Source: JAVVWB01 sp036652335
Lineage (GTDB): Bacteria; Synergistota; Synergistia; Synergistales; Synergistaceae
Direction: 5' to 3'
NCBI GenBank assembly: GCA_036652335.1
Contig: JAVVWB010000009.1
Coordinates: forward strand, 1 to 64,000
DNA length: 64,000 bases
The notes under the pieces are model-generated. The model had not been told where the DNA came from. It searched no databases and saw only the letters and a list, made by a program, of their open reading frames with translations. How positions within the stretch are numbered: the stretch's first letter is position 1; every line of letters begins with the position of its first letter. Position numbers and translations under genes: made by a program. Below are positions 7,998 through 16,541 of this stretch, in pieces.

Positions 7998-9602
7998 ATG
8001 ACAAAAGAACCAGCAAACATTCCTAGACTTATTTCCTCATATTATACAGAACACCCAGATCCAAACGAAACCACACAACAAATCTCCTTTGGCACATCAG
8101 GTCACCGTGGATCTTCACTAAAACAAAGCTTCAATGAAGACCACATTATTGCTATATCAGAAGCAATCTATGAACACAGGAAAGAAGCGGACATAACAGG
8201 ACCTCTTTTCATAGGCATAGATACCCATGCACTCTCAGAACCAGCTATGAGGACATGTGTAGAAGTCTTGGCAAATAAGGGCGTTGAAATAAGACTACAA
8301 AGTGGAAATGACTACACCCCAACCCCTGTAATATCAAATGCCATACTAAAATGGAATTCACATACAGGAGCACCTATAGCAGACGGAATTATCATAACAC
8401 CATCACACAACCCACCGGAAGATGGTGGCTTTAAGTATAATCCCCCTACAGGAGGCCCAGCACCAACACATATTACAAAAAAAATAGAGACACGTGCTAA
8501 CGAGATATTAAAAAATAACAAAAATGAGATAAAGCGAAGCACGTTTAGCAAGGCTATAAAAATGGACAACGTCCGCTTTATCGACTACAAAATTGAATAT
8601 ATTGACGGACTTAAAGATGTCCTCGACATGGAAGCAATTAAAAACTCTGGACTAAAAATTGCCTCCGATCCACTTGGTGGTTCTGGTGTACACTACTGGA
8701 GTGAAATCGCAGAAACATATAAACTGGATATTGATGTGGTAAACGATAGAGTTGACCCCACATTCTCATTTATGCCTTTAGACCATGACGGCAAAATTAG
8801 AATGGACTGTTCTTCACCATGGGCAATGGCAAACCTTGTAGCACTTAAAGACAAATATGACATTGCATTTGGAAACGATCCAGACTATGACAGACATGGA
8901 ATAGTAACAAAAAGTGGACTAATGACACCAAACTCATACCTTGCAGTTGCGATAAACTACTTATTCTCACATCGTCCAATGTGGAGCGAATATGCAATGA
9001 TAGGTAAAACCCTTGTCTCAAGCTCAATCATAGATAAAGTTGCTCACTTGCTTAATAGGACATTATATGAAGTACCTGTAGGATTCAAATGGTTTGTAGA
9101 TGGGCTACAACAGGGGCATCTTGCCTTTGGAGGAGAAGAAAGTGCAGGAGCATCATACCTGTGCAAAAATGGCACACCTTGGTCTACAGACAAAGACGGA
9201 ATAATAATGAGCTTACTCGCAGCAGAAATCACAGCTGTTACAAAAAAAGACCCCTCAGAACACTACAAAGATTTAACGAGTAAATTCGGGGAGTCATATT
9301 ATTCAAGAAAAGATGCACCCGCAAGTAGAGAAGAAAAAGCAAAATTAAAAAAGCTGTCCCCTGGCAATGTAAAAGCAGAAACACTTGCAGGAGAGAAAAT
9401 AATTTCAAAAATGACCGAAGCCCCCGGAAATGGTGCGCCAATAGACGGACTTAAAGTAACGACAGAAAACGGTTGGTTTGCTGCAAGACCATCAGGCACA
9501 GAAGACATATACAAAATATATGCAGAAAGTTTAAAGTCAGCAGATCATCTTGCACAGATAAACGAAGAAGCAAAAGAAATCGTTGCAGAAGCAATAAGAT
9601 AA
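7998..9602 (+). CDS. pgm: Phosphoglucomutase (alpha-D-glucose phosphate-specific type)
   Basis: This 534-aa protein interconverts glucose 1-phosphate and glucose 6-phosphate, feeding glycogen and nucleotide-sugar synthesis. All four phosphohexomutase signatures are visible: substrate loop FGTSGHRGSS (31-40), phosphoserine loop TPSHNP with Ser136, the Mg2+ site DPDYDRHG (about 294-301), and the sugar and phosphate loops GGEESAGAS and RPSGTEDIYKIYAES near the C-terminus. The layout matches the long Pgm type rather than GlmM. The ATG at 7998 has an AAGGGGTGA 5-6 bases upstream; a GTG at 7989 would overlap that site. It is monocistronic, with its own terminator. Confidence 0.95.
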   Translation: MTKEPANIPRLISSYYTEHPDPNETTQQISFGTSGHRGSSLKQSFNEDHIIAISEAIYEHRKEADITGPLFIGIDTHALSEPAMRTCVEVLANKGVEIRLQSGNDYTPTPVISNAILKWNSHTGAPIADGIIITPSHNPPEDGGFKYNPPTGGPAPTHITKKIETRANEILKNNKNEIKRSTFSKAIKMDNVRFIDYKIEYIDGLKDVLDMEAIKNSGLKIASDPLGGSGVHYWSEIAETYKLDIDVVNDRVDPTFSFMPLDHDGKIRMDCSSPWAMANLVALKDKYDIAFGNDPDYDRHGIVTKSGLMTPNSYLAVAINYLFSHRPMWSEYAMIGKTLVSSSIIDKVAHLLNRTLYEVPVGFKWFVDGLQQGHLAFGGEESAGASYLCKNGTPWSTDKDGIIMSLLAAEITAVTKKDPSEHYKDLTSKFGESYYSRKDAPASREEKAKLKKLSPGNVKAETLAGEKIISKMTEAPGNGAPIDGLKVTTENGWFAARPSGTEDIYKIYAESLKSADHLAQINEEAKEIVAEAIR

Positions 9603-9607
9603 AATAA

Positions 9608-9654
9608 AAAAGGAGTACCCAATATTGTAAATAAATCAATATGGTACTCCTTTT
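9608..9654. terminator. Terminator between convergent pgm and bioA
   Basis: A 12-bp stem (AAAAGGAGTACC at 9608-9619 with its complement at 9643-9654) is extended by an inner ATATTG/CAATAT pairing. A T run follows on the right and an A run lies on the left, so it can serve both genes. Confidence 0.8.
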
Positions 9655-9746
9655 ACTTTTATGCTACGTCACACAGCAACTTCATATCAAGCTCAACTTA
9701 TACGTGCAACAAAAACGTAAACAGCCAACATATCGAATTTGATATA

Positions 9747-11087
9747 TTATCCTAATATTTCTCTAACAGACTCTCTGCAAATATCTACAGCTTTCTCTAT
9801 TACATCCTCCGTAATAACAAGAGGGGGATTAAAATAAAGCACATTTCCTAAAGGACGAAGGATAAGTCCTTTCTTTAAAGCACGTTTGTAAATCTCATAT
9901 CCTACCCTCAACCTAGAGTCGAAGCCCTCTTTTGTATCCCTATCATTCACAAGCTCTATTGCATTTATCAAACCAATATTTCTAATTTCTCCAACATTCT
10001 TATGTCCGTCAAAAGCTTCATTTAACTTGTCATTCAAGTAGGGAGCACGAAAAGACGCATTCTCTAAAACATTTTCATCTCTTAAAAAGCTCAATACTGC
10101 CAAACCAGCAGAGCACCCCAAAGGATTACCACTATATGTATGACTGTGCATAAAGGCCACCCCGTCATTATAATCGCCATAGAAAGCATCATAAATTTTA
10201 TCAGTTGTAATAGTAATTGCCATAGGCATATAGCCACCTGTAAGCCCTTTAGAGATGCACATAATATCCGGTGTAACATCTGCGTGGTCACAAGCAAACA
10301 TCTTACCTGTTCGTCCAAATCCTGTTGCAATTTCATCTGCAATCAAAAGGACATTATACTTATCACACAAATCTCTTAACTTCTTAATATACAATGCAGG
10401 ATAAATTCTCATACCAGCAGAACCTTGCAAAAGAGGCTCAATAATAATTGCACAAGTTTCCTCTCCGTACTTCTCAAACTCTTTCTTCGCATTACAAAAA
10501 CATTCACAACTGCAACTTTTTCTATCTTTCCCAAATGGGCAACGATAACAATCTGGAGCTTCCACATGAATGCAATCCATCAACATGGGACGGTAAATCT
10601 TTGAATAAAGGTCTACCCCTCCCACAGACAGAGCACCAATTGTCTCACCATGATAGCCCTCAGACAAGCACATAAACCTTGTCTTTTCACTGTGACCAGT
10701 TTGATAATGATATTGAAAAGCCATTTTCAAAGCGCACTCTACACTGGCAGAACCATTATCAGAAAAGTTAAACTTTGCCAACCCTTTTGGAATAATATTA
10801 GAAAGTTCCTCACATAAATTTATCGCAGGCTCATGAGTAAAATTTGCAAAAATGACATGCTCAAGTTTATCAAGTTGTTTTTTAATAGAATTATTTATCG
10901 TAGGATTGCAATGTCCTAGCAAATTACACCACCATGAACTAACTATATCTATGTATTCGTTGCCATCTTTATCATAAAGAAAAACGCCATTGCCATGGTC
11001 AATTACCAAAGGAGGTAATATCTCATAATCTTTCATTTGTGAACATGGGTGCCATATATACTTCAAATCTTTTTCAGCTAAAGTCAT
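9747..11087 (-). CDS. bioA: Adenosylmethionine-8-amino-7-oxononanoate aminotransferase
   Basis: This 446-aa, PLP-dependent class III aminotransferase makes 7,8-diaminopelargonate in biotin synthesis, normally with SAM as amino donor. Diagnostic residues are the WHPCSQMKD segment at 12-20, SSWWCNLLGH near 50, LLIADEIATGFGRTG and the PLP lysine in CISKGLTGGYMPMA. The ATG at 11087 is preceded by AGGAGGT. A longer in-frame extension would run into bioD and lacks family similarity. A Cys cluster (CPFGKDRKSCSCECFC, about 185-200) is an unusual insert seen in some anaerobe BioA proteins. It is the last gene of the bioYDA operon. Confidence 0.95.
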   Translation of the reverse strand: MTLAEKDLKYIWHPCSQMKDYEILPPLVIDHGNGVFLYDKDGNEYIDIVSSWWCNLLGHCNPTINNSIKKQLDKLEHVIFANFTHEPAINLCEELSNIIPKGLAKFNFSDNGSASVECALKMAFQYHYQTGHSEKTRFMCLSEGYHGETIGALSVGGVDLYSKIYRPMLMDCIHVEAPDCYRCPFGKDRKSCSCECFCNAKKEFEKYGEETCAIIIEPLLQGSAGMRIYPALYIKKLRDLCDKYNVLLIADEIATGFGRTGKMFACDHADVTPDIMCISKGLTGGYMPMAITITTDKIYDAFYGDYNDGVAFMHSHTYSGNPLGCSAGLAVLSFLRDENVLENASFRAPYLNDKLNEAFDGHKNVGEIRNIGLINAIELVNDRDTKEGFDSRLRVGYEIYKRALKKGLILRPLGNVLYFNPPLVITEDVIEKAVDICRESVREILG

Positions 11088-11097
11088 GACAAACCTC

Positions 11098-11778
11098 CTA
11101 CTCGTAAAGAGAGAGAAGAGTCTCTCTATCAATAACTAAATCTTTTGCGTTTTCCGATACAAAAGAAAGAATTGGAACATTCGTAAGCTCACCAATCATA
11201 AAAGCATTATCTTCTTCCATTACATTTCCACTATGAAAACGGTTTAATACAATACCACTAACCTTAATTCCCTTACTCTTCATATAAGCAACAGTCAAAA
11301 CAGTTGAATTTATAGTACCAAGAGAAGAGTCGGTAACTACGACACAACCTAAATCCAATTTTTTAATGACATCTTCAAGAAGAATTTTCTTGTCATCGTA
11401 ACGCAACGGACAGATAATTCCACCACTGCCCTCTACAGTCAGATAATCGTACAAAGAAGAAAGTCTATTGTAATCACTCTGTACTTTGTCCAAATCTAAA
11501 GGATTACCCTCCAGTTTTGAAGCAAGATGTGGAGAAACACTCTCTTCATAAATATAAGAAACTAAATCTTTAGGCAAAACATCTAACCCTGCGACACTCT
11601 TCACAAACTCGGCATCCCCCGGCACAAGCAAATTCCCGATCCTAACAGCACCACTCAAAGCAGCTTTATAGTATGAAGACTTAAAGCCAAAATCACGTAG
11701 CTTCTTTACAAATAACGACGTTATATATGTTTTACCGACATCAGTACCTGTAGCTGTGATAAAAACACTTTTAGCCAT
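11098..11778 (-). CDS. bioD: Dethiobiotin synthetase
   Basis: This 226-aa ATP-dependent carboxylase closes the ureido ring of dethiobiotin. The P-loop ITATGTDVGKT occupies residues 7-17, and the VEGSGGIICPL segment, which normally contacts substrate and Mg2+, is present. The gene lies 10 bases before bioA and 14 bases after bioY, in one operon. The final steps (bioB) and the BioF step are not in the window. Confidence 0.95.
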   Translation of the reverse strand: MAKSVFITATGTDVGKTYITSLFVKKLRDFGFKSSYYKAALSGAVRIGNLLVPGDAEFVKSVAGLDVLPKDLVSYIYEESVSPHLASKLEGNPLDLDKVQSDYNRLSSLYDYLTVEGSGGIICPLRYDDKKILLEDVIKKLDLGCVVVTDSSLGTINSTVLTVAYMKSKGIKVSGIVLNRFHSGNVMEEDNAFMIGELTNVPILSFVSENAKDLVIDRETLLSLYE

Positions 11779-11792
11779 AAAATGCCACCACC

Positions 11793-12335
11793 TTAACTCA
11801 AGAATTTAAGTCTTTTTGAAAGAAACGCACTCAAAAGACATAATAAAATATCCCCAGGAATTGCAAGCAAAAAACAATAAATTATAAGAGCCTTAAACCC
11901 TAATGGAGAGTGAATAATAAAATTAGAAATTAGATAACAATAAACTAAACCCAAAAGGTAAACGAAGAAAAGCCCTGCAAAAGATGCCACTATCAAACGA
12001 GAGAATGAGGGATTAATGACACTCTCAGCAATTCGCCCTGTAATGTAACTACCAACAGCAAAGCCTAAAAGATAGCCAAAAGTAGGCTTAAATATATATC
12101 CCAAACCACCGCCCTCTGTAAAGACAGGGACACCTATCAACCCCATTAGAATGTATATTGCCACAGAGAAAAAACCTAACCTGCTCCCCATCAAAAGCCC
12201 TGCTAAGGTGGTAAAAAGCAACTGCAAAGTAAAAGGAACAACAGGAACAGGTATTTTAATAAAAGCACCAACTGCTATAAGTGCAGTAAAAAGAGAGCAC
12301 AAAACCATCTCTCTTAAAGTTATTCGTCCTGACAC
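11793..12335 (-). CDS. bioY: Biotin transporter BioY (S component)
   Basis: This 180-aa protein has about six hydrophobic helices and the BioY features ITLREMVLCSLFTALIAVGAF, VPFTLQLLFTTLAGLLMGSRLG and GGLGYIFKPTFGYLLGF. It binds biotin as the substrate-specific part of an energy-coupling-factor importer. I prefer GTG 12335: a GGGAGGT lies 6 bases before it, and the predicted transcript begins near 12359. The ATG at 12350 overlaps that ribosome binding site. No EcfA or EcfT gene is nearby, so BioY works alone or with a shared ECF module elsewhere. Confidence 0.93.
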   Translation of the reverse strand: MSGRITLREMVLCSLFTALIAVGAFIKIPVPVVPFTLQLLFTTLAGLLMGSRLGFFSVAIYILMGLIGVPVFTEGGGLGYIFKPTFGYLLGFAVGSYITGRIAESVINPSFSRLIVASFAGLFFVYLLGLVYCYLISNFIIHSPLGFKALIIYCFLLAIPGDILLCLLSAFLSKRLKFLS

Positions 12336-12365
12336 AAAAGCACCTCCCATAAAATCTTCCTGCTT

Positions 12366-12394
12366 GTTATACTCTCCTTAACTTTTCTTGTCAA
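12366..12394 (-). promoter_or_regulatory. bioYDA promoter
   Basis: On the minus strand a perfect -35 TTGACA (12394-12389) and a -10 TATAAC (12371-12366) are separated by exactly 17 bases. The -35 box lies inside the left arm of the BirA-type operator. Confidence 0.8.
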
Positions 12395-12420
12395 CTTGAT
12401 ACTTTATTTAGTTGACAAGA
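12386..12420. promoter_or_regulatory. BirA-type biotin operator
   Basis: A perfect inverted repeat, TCTTGTCAACT then 13 bases then AGTTGACAAGA, covers the -35 box of bioYDA. The half-site TTGTCAAC matches the known BirA operator logic (TTGT-AAC half sites about 14-16 bases apart). Biotinyl-BirA should repress the operon when biotin is ample. A DNA-binding BirA is implied but lies outside this window. Confidence 0.8.
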
Positions 12421-12506
12421 AATATAAAGAACAAGTAAAAAGTTGGAGAATACGACATAATGGAGTAATATATAAACCGTGAATATTAGACAAATGGGGC
12501 AAAACA

Positions 12507-12956
12507 ATGATAAGAATAATGTTTGTCTGTCATGGTAACATCTGTAGAAGTCCAATGGCAGAATTTGTAATGAAAGACATAGTAAGAAGAAATAATATGG
12601 AAGAAGAATTTATAATCAACTCTAGCGCAACAAGCAATGAGGAGATAGGAAATTCCATACACCGTGGTACAAAAGAAAAACTAAAAAATGAAAATATCTT
12701 TTGCGGAGAACACAAAGCAATAAGGTTAACAAAAGCAGATTATGACAAATATGACTACATATTAGCAATGGATAGCAATAATTTAAAAGGTATTTTTGAT
12801 ATAATAGAAGAAGACCCCAAGAAAAAGGTTAAGCTACTTCTTTCATATGCCAATGAGAAAAGAGAAAACATTGCTGACCCATGGTATACGGGGAACTTTG
12901 ACATAACATTTGAAGATATAAAAAGAAGTTGTGAATCGCTTATGACAATATTATAA
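12507..12956 (+). CDS. Low-molecular-weight protein tyrosine phosphatase
   Basis: This 149-aa protein has the phosphate loop CHGNICRS (Cys8, Arg14) at the N-terminus and the general acid in DPWYTG (Asp124), the full catalytic set of the family. In bacteria such enzymes act on phosphotyrosine proteins or arsenate; no kinase or capsule gene is adjacent to indicate a substrate. The start is an ATG with GGGG upstream. The small membrane protein gene begins 15 bases after its stop. Confidence 0.93.
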   Translation: MIRIMFVCHGNICRSPMAEFVMKDIVRRNNMEEEFIINSSATSNEEIGNSIHRGTKEKLKNENIFCGEHKAIRLTKADYDKYDYILAMDSNNLKGIFDIIEEDPKKKVKLLLSYANEKRENIADPWYTGNFDITFEDIKRSCESLMTIL

Positions 12957-12971
12957 AAAAGAGGGATATAT

Positions 12972-13346
12972 ATGACAGAAGAACTAAACAAAGGTAAATA
13001 CTCAACATTAACATTCTCATTTCCGGTAATATGTTCCGCAATATCATCAATGGCTATGATGGCAATTATCTCAATAATACTAATTAGGATGTACTATGTA
13101 CCATCACACCAAGGCACTCCAGTTGCTACATTTATTTTCAAAAATGGCTACACATTTATGTTTGCTTTTGTACTAATAATGATGGCAAGCGCAATAACAA
13201 TGCCTGTATCACTATTCTTAGCATTTAGACATAGAAAGGTAAATGCAAATGCGACATTTATGTACAGGAACTTACCTCTTATCCTAACGATAGTATTTCA
13301 AGGAACTCTCCTACTGGGCTTTATAGCAATCAGATTACACCCGTAA
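12972..13346 (+). CDS. Small integral membrane protein, unknown
   Basis: This 124-aa protein has three predicted membrane spans (about 18-42, 60-80 and 98-118) with short polar ends. It is not recognised. AGAGGG precedes the ATG. It is co-transcribed with the phosphatase gene upstream and is closed by a terminator. No catalytic motif is seen. Confidence 0.65.
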   Translation: MTEELNKGKYSTLTFSFPVICSAISSMAMMAIISIILIRMYYVPSHQGTPVATFIFKNGYTFMFAFVLIMMASAITMPVSLFLAFRHRKVNANATFMYRNLPLILTIVFQGTLLLGFIAIRLHP

Positions 13347-13378
13347 CCCAAAAGTAGGTCTTAATAAACTTCGAAAAG

Positions 13379-13412
13379 GAGAACGCCACTATCAGATGAT
13401 AGTGGCGTTCTC
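13379..13412 (+). terminator. Intrinsic terminator after the phosphatase/membrane-protein unit
   Basis: GAGAACGCCACTATCA at 13379-13394 pairs with 13397-13412, with the central bases forming a tight loop. TCTTATT follows. Confidence 0.8.
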
Positions 13413-13427
13413 TTATTATAAAAATCA

Positions 13428-13610
13428 TTAAAGAGTCTTCATTATATTCAGCAAACTCTTATAGCTATCTACATCGTGATATTTGACATTATTTGTAGAC
13501 ATCTCATTAAATAATTTCTTTGCACATGATATCTTGCCCTGTTCTATAGGACGTAAATTCAAGCTCTCCATCGTCCCTTTTGTTTCAGCAACAAAGAAGA
13601 TATGTTTCAT
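13428..13610 (-). pseudogene. C-terminal remnant of a type III restriction endonuclease Res subunit
   Basis: The 60-residue frame reads KHIFFVAETKGTMESLNLRPIE and SCAKKLFNEMS, then VKYHDVDSYKSLLNIMKTL. This matches the end of type III Res proteins, where the ETKG segment belongs to the PD-(D/E)xK nuclease. Full Res proteins are about 900-1000 aa, so helicase and most nuclease sequence is gone. No Mod subunit is present. Its ATG is internal to the parent gene, so a free protein is unlikely. It sits at the strand-composition boundary, suggesting a past insertion and deletion. Confidence 0.75.
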
Positions 13611-13684
13611 ATCTTAGCATTGTTTTCCATTTTCATACTCCATTCTTAATGTAAGCTATGAATTTTTGTTTATCTAATATTGAG

Positions 13685-14824
13685 CTAATATATAGTCTTT
13701 TTCAGTTTATATAATATGTATTTTAATTTCTCAATGGGGTATGGTGCATTTTCTGGTGTATTAAATTCAATGCTTTTTACAGTAGCTGTCTTTTCATACT
13801 CTTTTTGACCAACTGTAACAGCTACGCAGTCACCTTTTCTTATGGTAACATCATCTGTTAAGTAACAGTAGGTTTGGTTTTCATCTTCAAAATATACGTT
13901 ACAGAAGATTAGTTCACCTGTCTGTGGTTTGTTTTTTTTGTTTAGATCAAGAATTTCCAATCTTTCATATCTTCTTAGAAGATTCTTTATTTTTATGATT
14001 ATGCTGTCCCAGTAGTCTGGCAATTCATTTTTGTCAAATATTCCAGTTACTGTGTCCTTTATACCACTATTAGTATATGTGGTTATTTCATAAGTTGGCT
14101 TTTCATCTGGATTATAAGCTTTTTCTTTGGATATTTTGTTTTCATAAGCATAAATTGGTATTTTAAGCTCTTGCATCAATTTCTTTATTTCTTTTTCTAT
14201 TTTGTATTTGCGTGTTATTTTATATTTACGATAAGCCCCTGTGGTAATTTCAATTTCGTTTGTTTTGTCGTTTATTTTTATTTCTTCTTTGTATTTATCT
14301 TTTTTGTTGTAGTATTTTAATTCTATTTGAGTTATATATTCCTCTGTCTCTTTAAAATCAAACAACCATAACCATTCTAACCCTGTTAGATTTCTTATTT
14401 TATCTGATAATTGACTTCCTGCTATATCTTCCTTATTTCTAGCTCCATATGCACGTTTTTCTTCACCATTTTGGAAAGAAATTAGACAGACATAGAAGTC
14501 GTCATCTGGATAGATAGTATCTTCAACATTGGTTTGTGGGGTAATATATTCCATTATTTTGTTCATTAGAGTTGTAGCAGTTTTAGGTTTGACTACAATG
14601 CGACGTCTTTTTATAGAATCACTCCAGCAGTCAGAATAAAAACCTGTGTAAATTCGTGTTATGTCTATTCTTCCATCTGAATAGATAGATACTCTTTGAG
14701 TAAGCTCAGTAGAAAAACAAGAATAATTCTCACTGAGGTACAAGATTAGATCCTTTTTTGAATGTATTGATATTTTGCTTGGTGTATCAAACAATTTCAA
14801 AGATTTTTTCGCATCTTTAGACAT
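13685..14824 (-). CDS. Unknown 379-aa protein
   Basis: Not recognised. It is Lys/Glu/Tyr-rich with predicted mixed alpha/beta structure and no signal peptide or membrane span. Short patterns such as VSIYSDGRIDITRIYTGFYSD and LTGLEWLWLFDFKETEEYI do not correspond to a family I can name. The last third (TGELIFCNVYFEDENQTYC, VTIRKGDCVAVTVGQKEYEKTATV) looks like a small beta-barrel module. The start has AGGTGG upstream. It is followed by the restriction remnant and preceded by a HAD hydrolase gene. Confidence 0.6.
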   Translation of the reverse strand: MSKDAKKSLKLFDTPSKISIHSKKDLILYLSENYSCFSTELTQRVSIYSDGRIDITRIYTGFYSDCWSDSIKRRRIVVKPKTATTLMNKIMEYITPQTNVEDTIYPDDDFYVCLISFQNGEEKRAYGARNKEDIAGSQLSDKIRNLTGLEWLWLFDFKETEEYITQIELKYYNKKDKYKEEIKINDKTNEIEITTGAYRKYKITRKYKIEKEIKKLMQELKIPIYAYENKISKEKAYNPDEKPTYEITTYTNSGIKDTVTGIFDKNELPDYWDSIIIKIKNLLRRYERLEILDLNKKNKPQTGELIFCNVYFEDENQTYCYLTDDVTIRKGDCVAVTVGQKEYEKTATVKSIEFNTPENAPYPIEKLKYILYKLKKTIY

Positions 14825-14857
14825 TATTTACCACCTCATGCTTGCAGGTTTCTCGTT

Positions 14858-15733
14858 CTATTTCTCTATTTCTTTTTCTGCTTTTTCTCTTTGTTTCTTT
14901 TGCATTTGGTTGAAGTCGTAGTCTGATTTTATTTTGTCTATTATTGTTGTTACTACGTTGTATATTTCTTTGTCTTTTGAGTAGTCTGCCCGGCACACGA
15001 AGTTTACTCTATCTTCTAGTATGAGCTTTTGGGCTGTAGTTTTCTTTTCTGTGTCACCATATACTGCTATTGAGTGTCCGCCGTTTTCTTTTACCATTTT
15101 CATGCTTGGTATGTCTGTTTCTCCGTCTCCCAGATATATCATTTGTTCAAATGGTACAGGTCTGTCTTCTATAGGCATGTATTCGTTTATTTTTGTGTTG
15201 TCACTTATGCTGTCTATTCCTTTGTTTATTTTGAATATAAATTGTGTTTTTGTAGTGAAGTCCACAGCAACTCCTGGCCATTCAGCAATTCCATCTACAT
15301 CATATATGAATGAGCAAGCATATATGTTTTCAAATTCTTTTGCTATTTCTGTCCCCTCTATCATTTCTTTTAAGCCTGATGAGTTTATGTAGTGTTTCAT
15401 TTCAAGATTTTTCTCTTTTCCATATTCATTTACCATGGAAAACCATTCTTTTACACCTTTGAATAGAGGTATTTCTTTGCCATATTCTATAAACTGTTCT
15501 TTTTTTAAGGATTTTCCTTTTGCTTTTGATTCACTTATCATTAGTTTCATGTAGCATAGTATTCTGTTTGCATCGTTGTCTTTTGATAGTTTATTTGATT
15601 TTGCCCAGAATTCATTTGCTGTCATTCCAAGTGCTTTTATGAAGCTAAATTCTTGCATGTTTCCGGGAGAGAGTGTCCCGTCAAAGTCATATACTAGTGC
15701 TACTGTGGGTCTTTTCTTTTCGGTCACGTTCAT
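14858..15733 (-). CDS. HAD-superfamily hydrolase
   Basis: This 291-aa protein shows HAD motif I DFDGTLSP (Asp16 nucleophile, Asp18 acid/base), motif II around INSSG, and motif IV in YLGDGETDIPSMKM. It should be a cytoplasmic phosphatase of the phosphoserine phosphatase-like branch; the substrate is unknown. The C-terminus is a lysine-rich tail. The ATG at 15733 lies one base after a GGAGG, so initiation may instead be at GTG 15727, which has ideal spacing. It lies 33 bases upstream of the unknown 379-aa gene. Confidence 0.8.
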   Translation of the reverse strand: MNVTEKKRPTVALVYDFDGTLSPGNMQEFSFIKALGMTANEFWAKSNKLSKDNDANRILCYMKLMISESKAKGKSLKKEQFIEYGKEIPLFKGVKEWFSMVNEYGKEKNLEMKHYINSSGLKEMIEGTEIAKEFENIYACSFIYDVDGIAEWPGVAVDFTTKTQFIFKINKGIDSISDNTKINEYMPIEDRPVPFEQMIYLGDGETDIPSMKMVKENGGHSIAVYGDTEKKTTAQKLILEDRVNFVCRADYSKDKEIYNVVTTIIDKIKSDYDFNQMQKKQREKAEKEIEK

Positions 15734-15821
15734 TCCTCCGTTGTTTTCTTTTTATTTTCGTTTATTTCTTTTATTGTATCTCTTTTTTTCTTTTTTTGTT
15801 TAAGTTATGTTTTATATGTAA

Positions 15822-15845
15822 AAAAGAGCCTTTTTAGGCTCTTTT
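15822..15845 (-). terminator. Intrinsic terminator of the racemase-ABC-ferredoxin run
   Basis: A 10-bp stem AAAAGAGCCT / AGGCTCTTTT with a TTTT loop lies at the end of the 15844-16518 gene and overlaps its stop codon. Confidence 0.85.
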
Positions 15846-16518
15846 ATTTTGGGTTTTGTATTATTTCTAGAATTTTGCCTTTCATGGAGATTTTTGTGGT
15901 TTGTAGTGTGACTTCTTCTCCAGAGAGTTCTATTGATTTTTTTACTATTCTTACCAGTGCGGAGCAACATGGTACTTCCATGTATAGTATGTCTATTTCT
16001 TTGATTTCGTTCTGTTTGATTATTGTTGCAATTTTATTTACATATAGTGCGGGGTCGTCTAGTTTGGGGCAACCTACTAAACATATTCTATCTTTGATGT
16101 GATTTTGGTGTAGGTTGGGCGATGCAAACCCTGCACAGTCTGCCGCTATTAGTAGGTGTGCTTTGTCTAGGTAGAATGCTTTTTCTGGTGCAAGTTTTAG
16201 TTGTATCGGCCAGTTCATTAGTTCTGTTTCTCGTTCTTTTTGAGGTTCATTTGTTTCTTTTTTCTGTTTTTGTTTTTGTTCTTTGTGTTTTTTGAGTTCT
16301 GATACAGCTTTTTCATCGTATGGAAGGGCTTCTTTCATTTCAAAGGTTATTGCTCCTTGTGGACATTCACCTATGCAGTCACCTAGCCCATCACAGTAGC
16401 TTTCACTTATTAGTTTTGCTTTTCCATTTTTTATGATTATTGCACCTTCGTGACAAGCATTGGCACATAGTCCACATCCGTCACATAGTTTTTCGTTTAT
16501 TTTTATTATTTTTCTCAT
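15844..16518 (-). CDS. Ferredoxin-type 2x[4Fe-4S] protein with a metal/Cys-containing C-terminal domain
   Basis: This 224-aa protein has two clusters at the N-terminus, CDGCGLCANACHEG and CDGLGDCIGECPQG, joined by a charged, Lys/Glu/Gln-rich linker (about 70-100) to a second domain. That domain contains IAADCAGFASPNLHQ, LVGCPKLDD and MEVPCCSALVRI, a Cys pattern found in a conserved family of anaerobe ferredoxin-like proteins. It is probably an electron-transfer or sensing protein; the partner is unknown. It follows the ABC transporter ATPase gene in the same direction and has its own GAAAGGATG ribosome binding site. Confidence 0.8.
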   Translation of the reverse strand: MRKIIKINEKLCDGCGLCANACHEGAIIIKNGKAKLISESYCDGLGDCIGECPQGAITFEMKEALPYDEKAVSELKKHKEQKQKQKKETNEPQKERETELMNWPIQLKLAPEKAFYLDKAHLLIAADCAGFASPNLHQNHIKDRICLVGCPKLDDPALYVNKIATIIKQNEIKEIDILYMEVPCCSALVRIVKKSIELSGEEVTLQTTKISMKGKILEIIQNPK

Positions 16519-16541
16519 GTATTCATCCTTTCTTCTATGTT

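Noticed and set aside
13347..13684. Replication origin at the composition switch
   Set aside because: No DnaA-box cluster (TTATNCACA), no AT-rich unwinding repeats and no dnaA, dnaN, gyrB or rpmH nearby. Kept only as a boundary finding.
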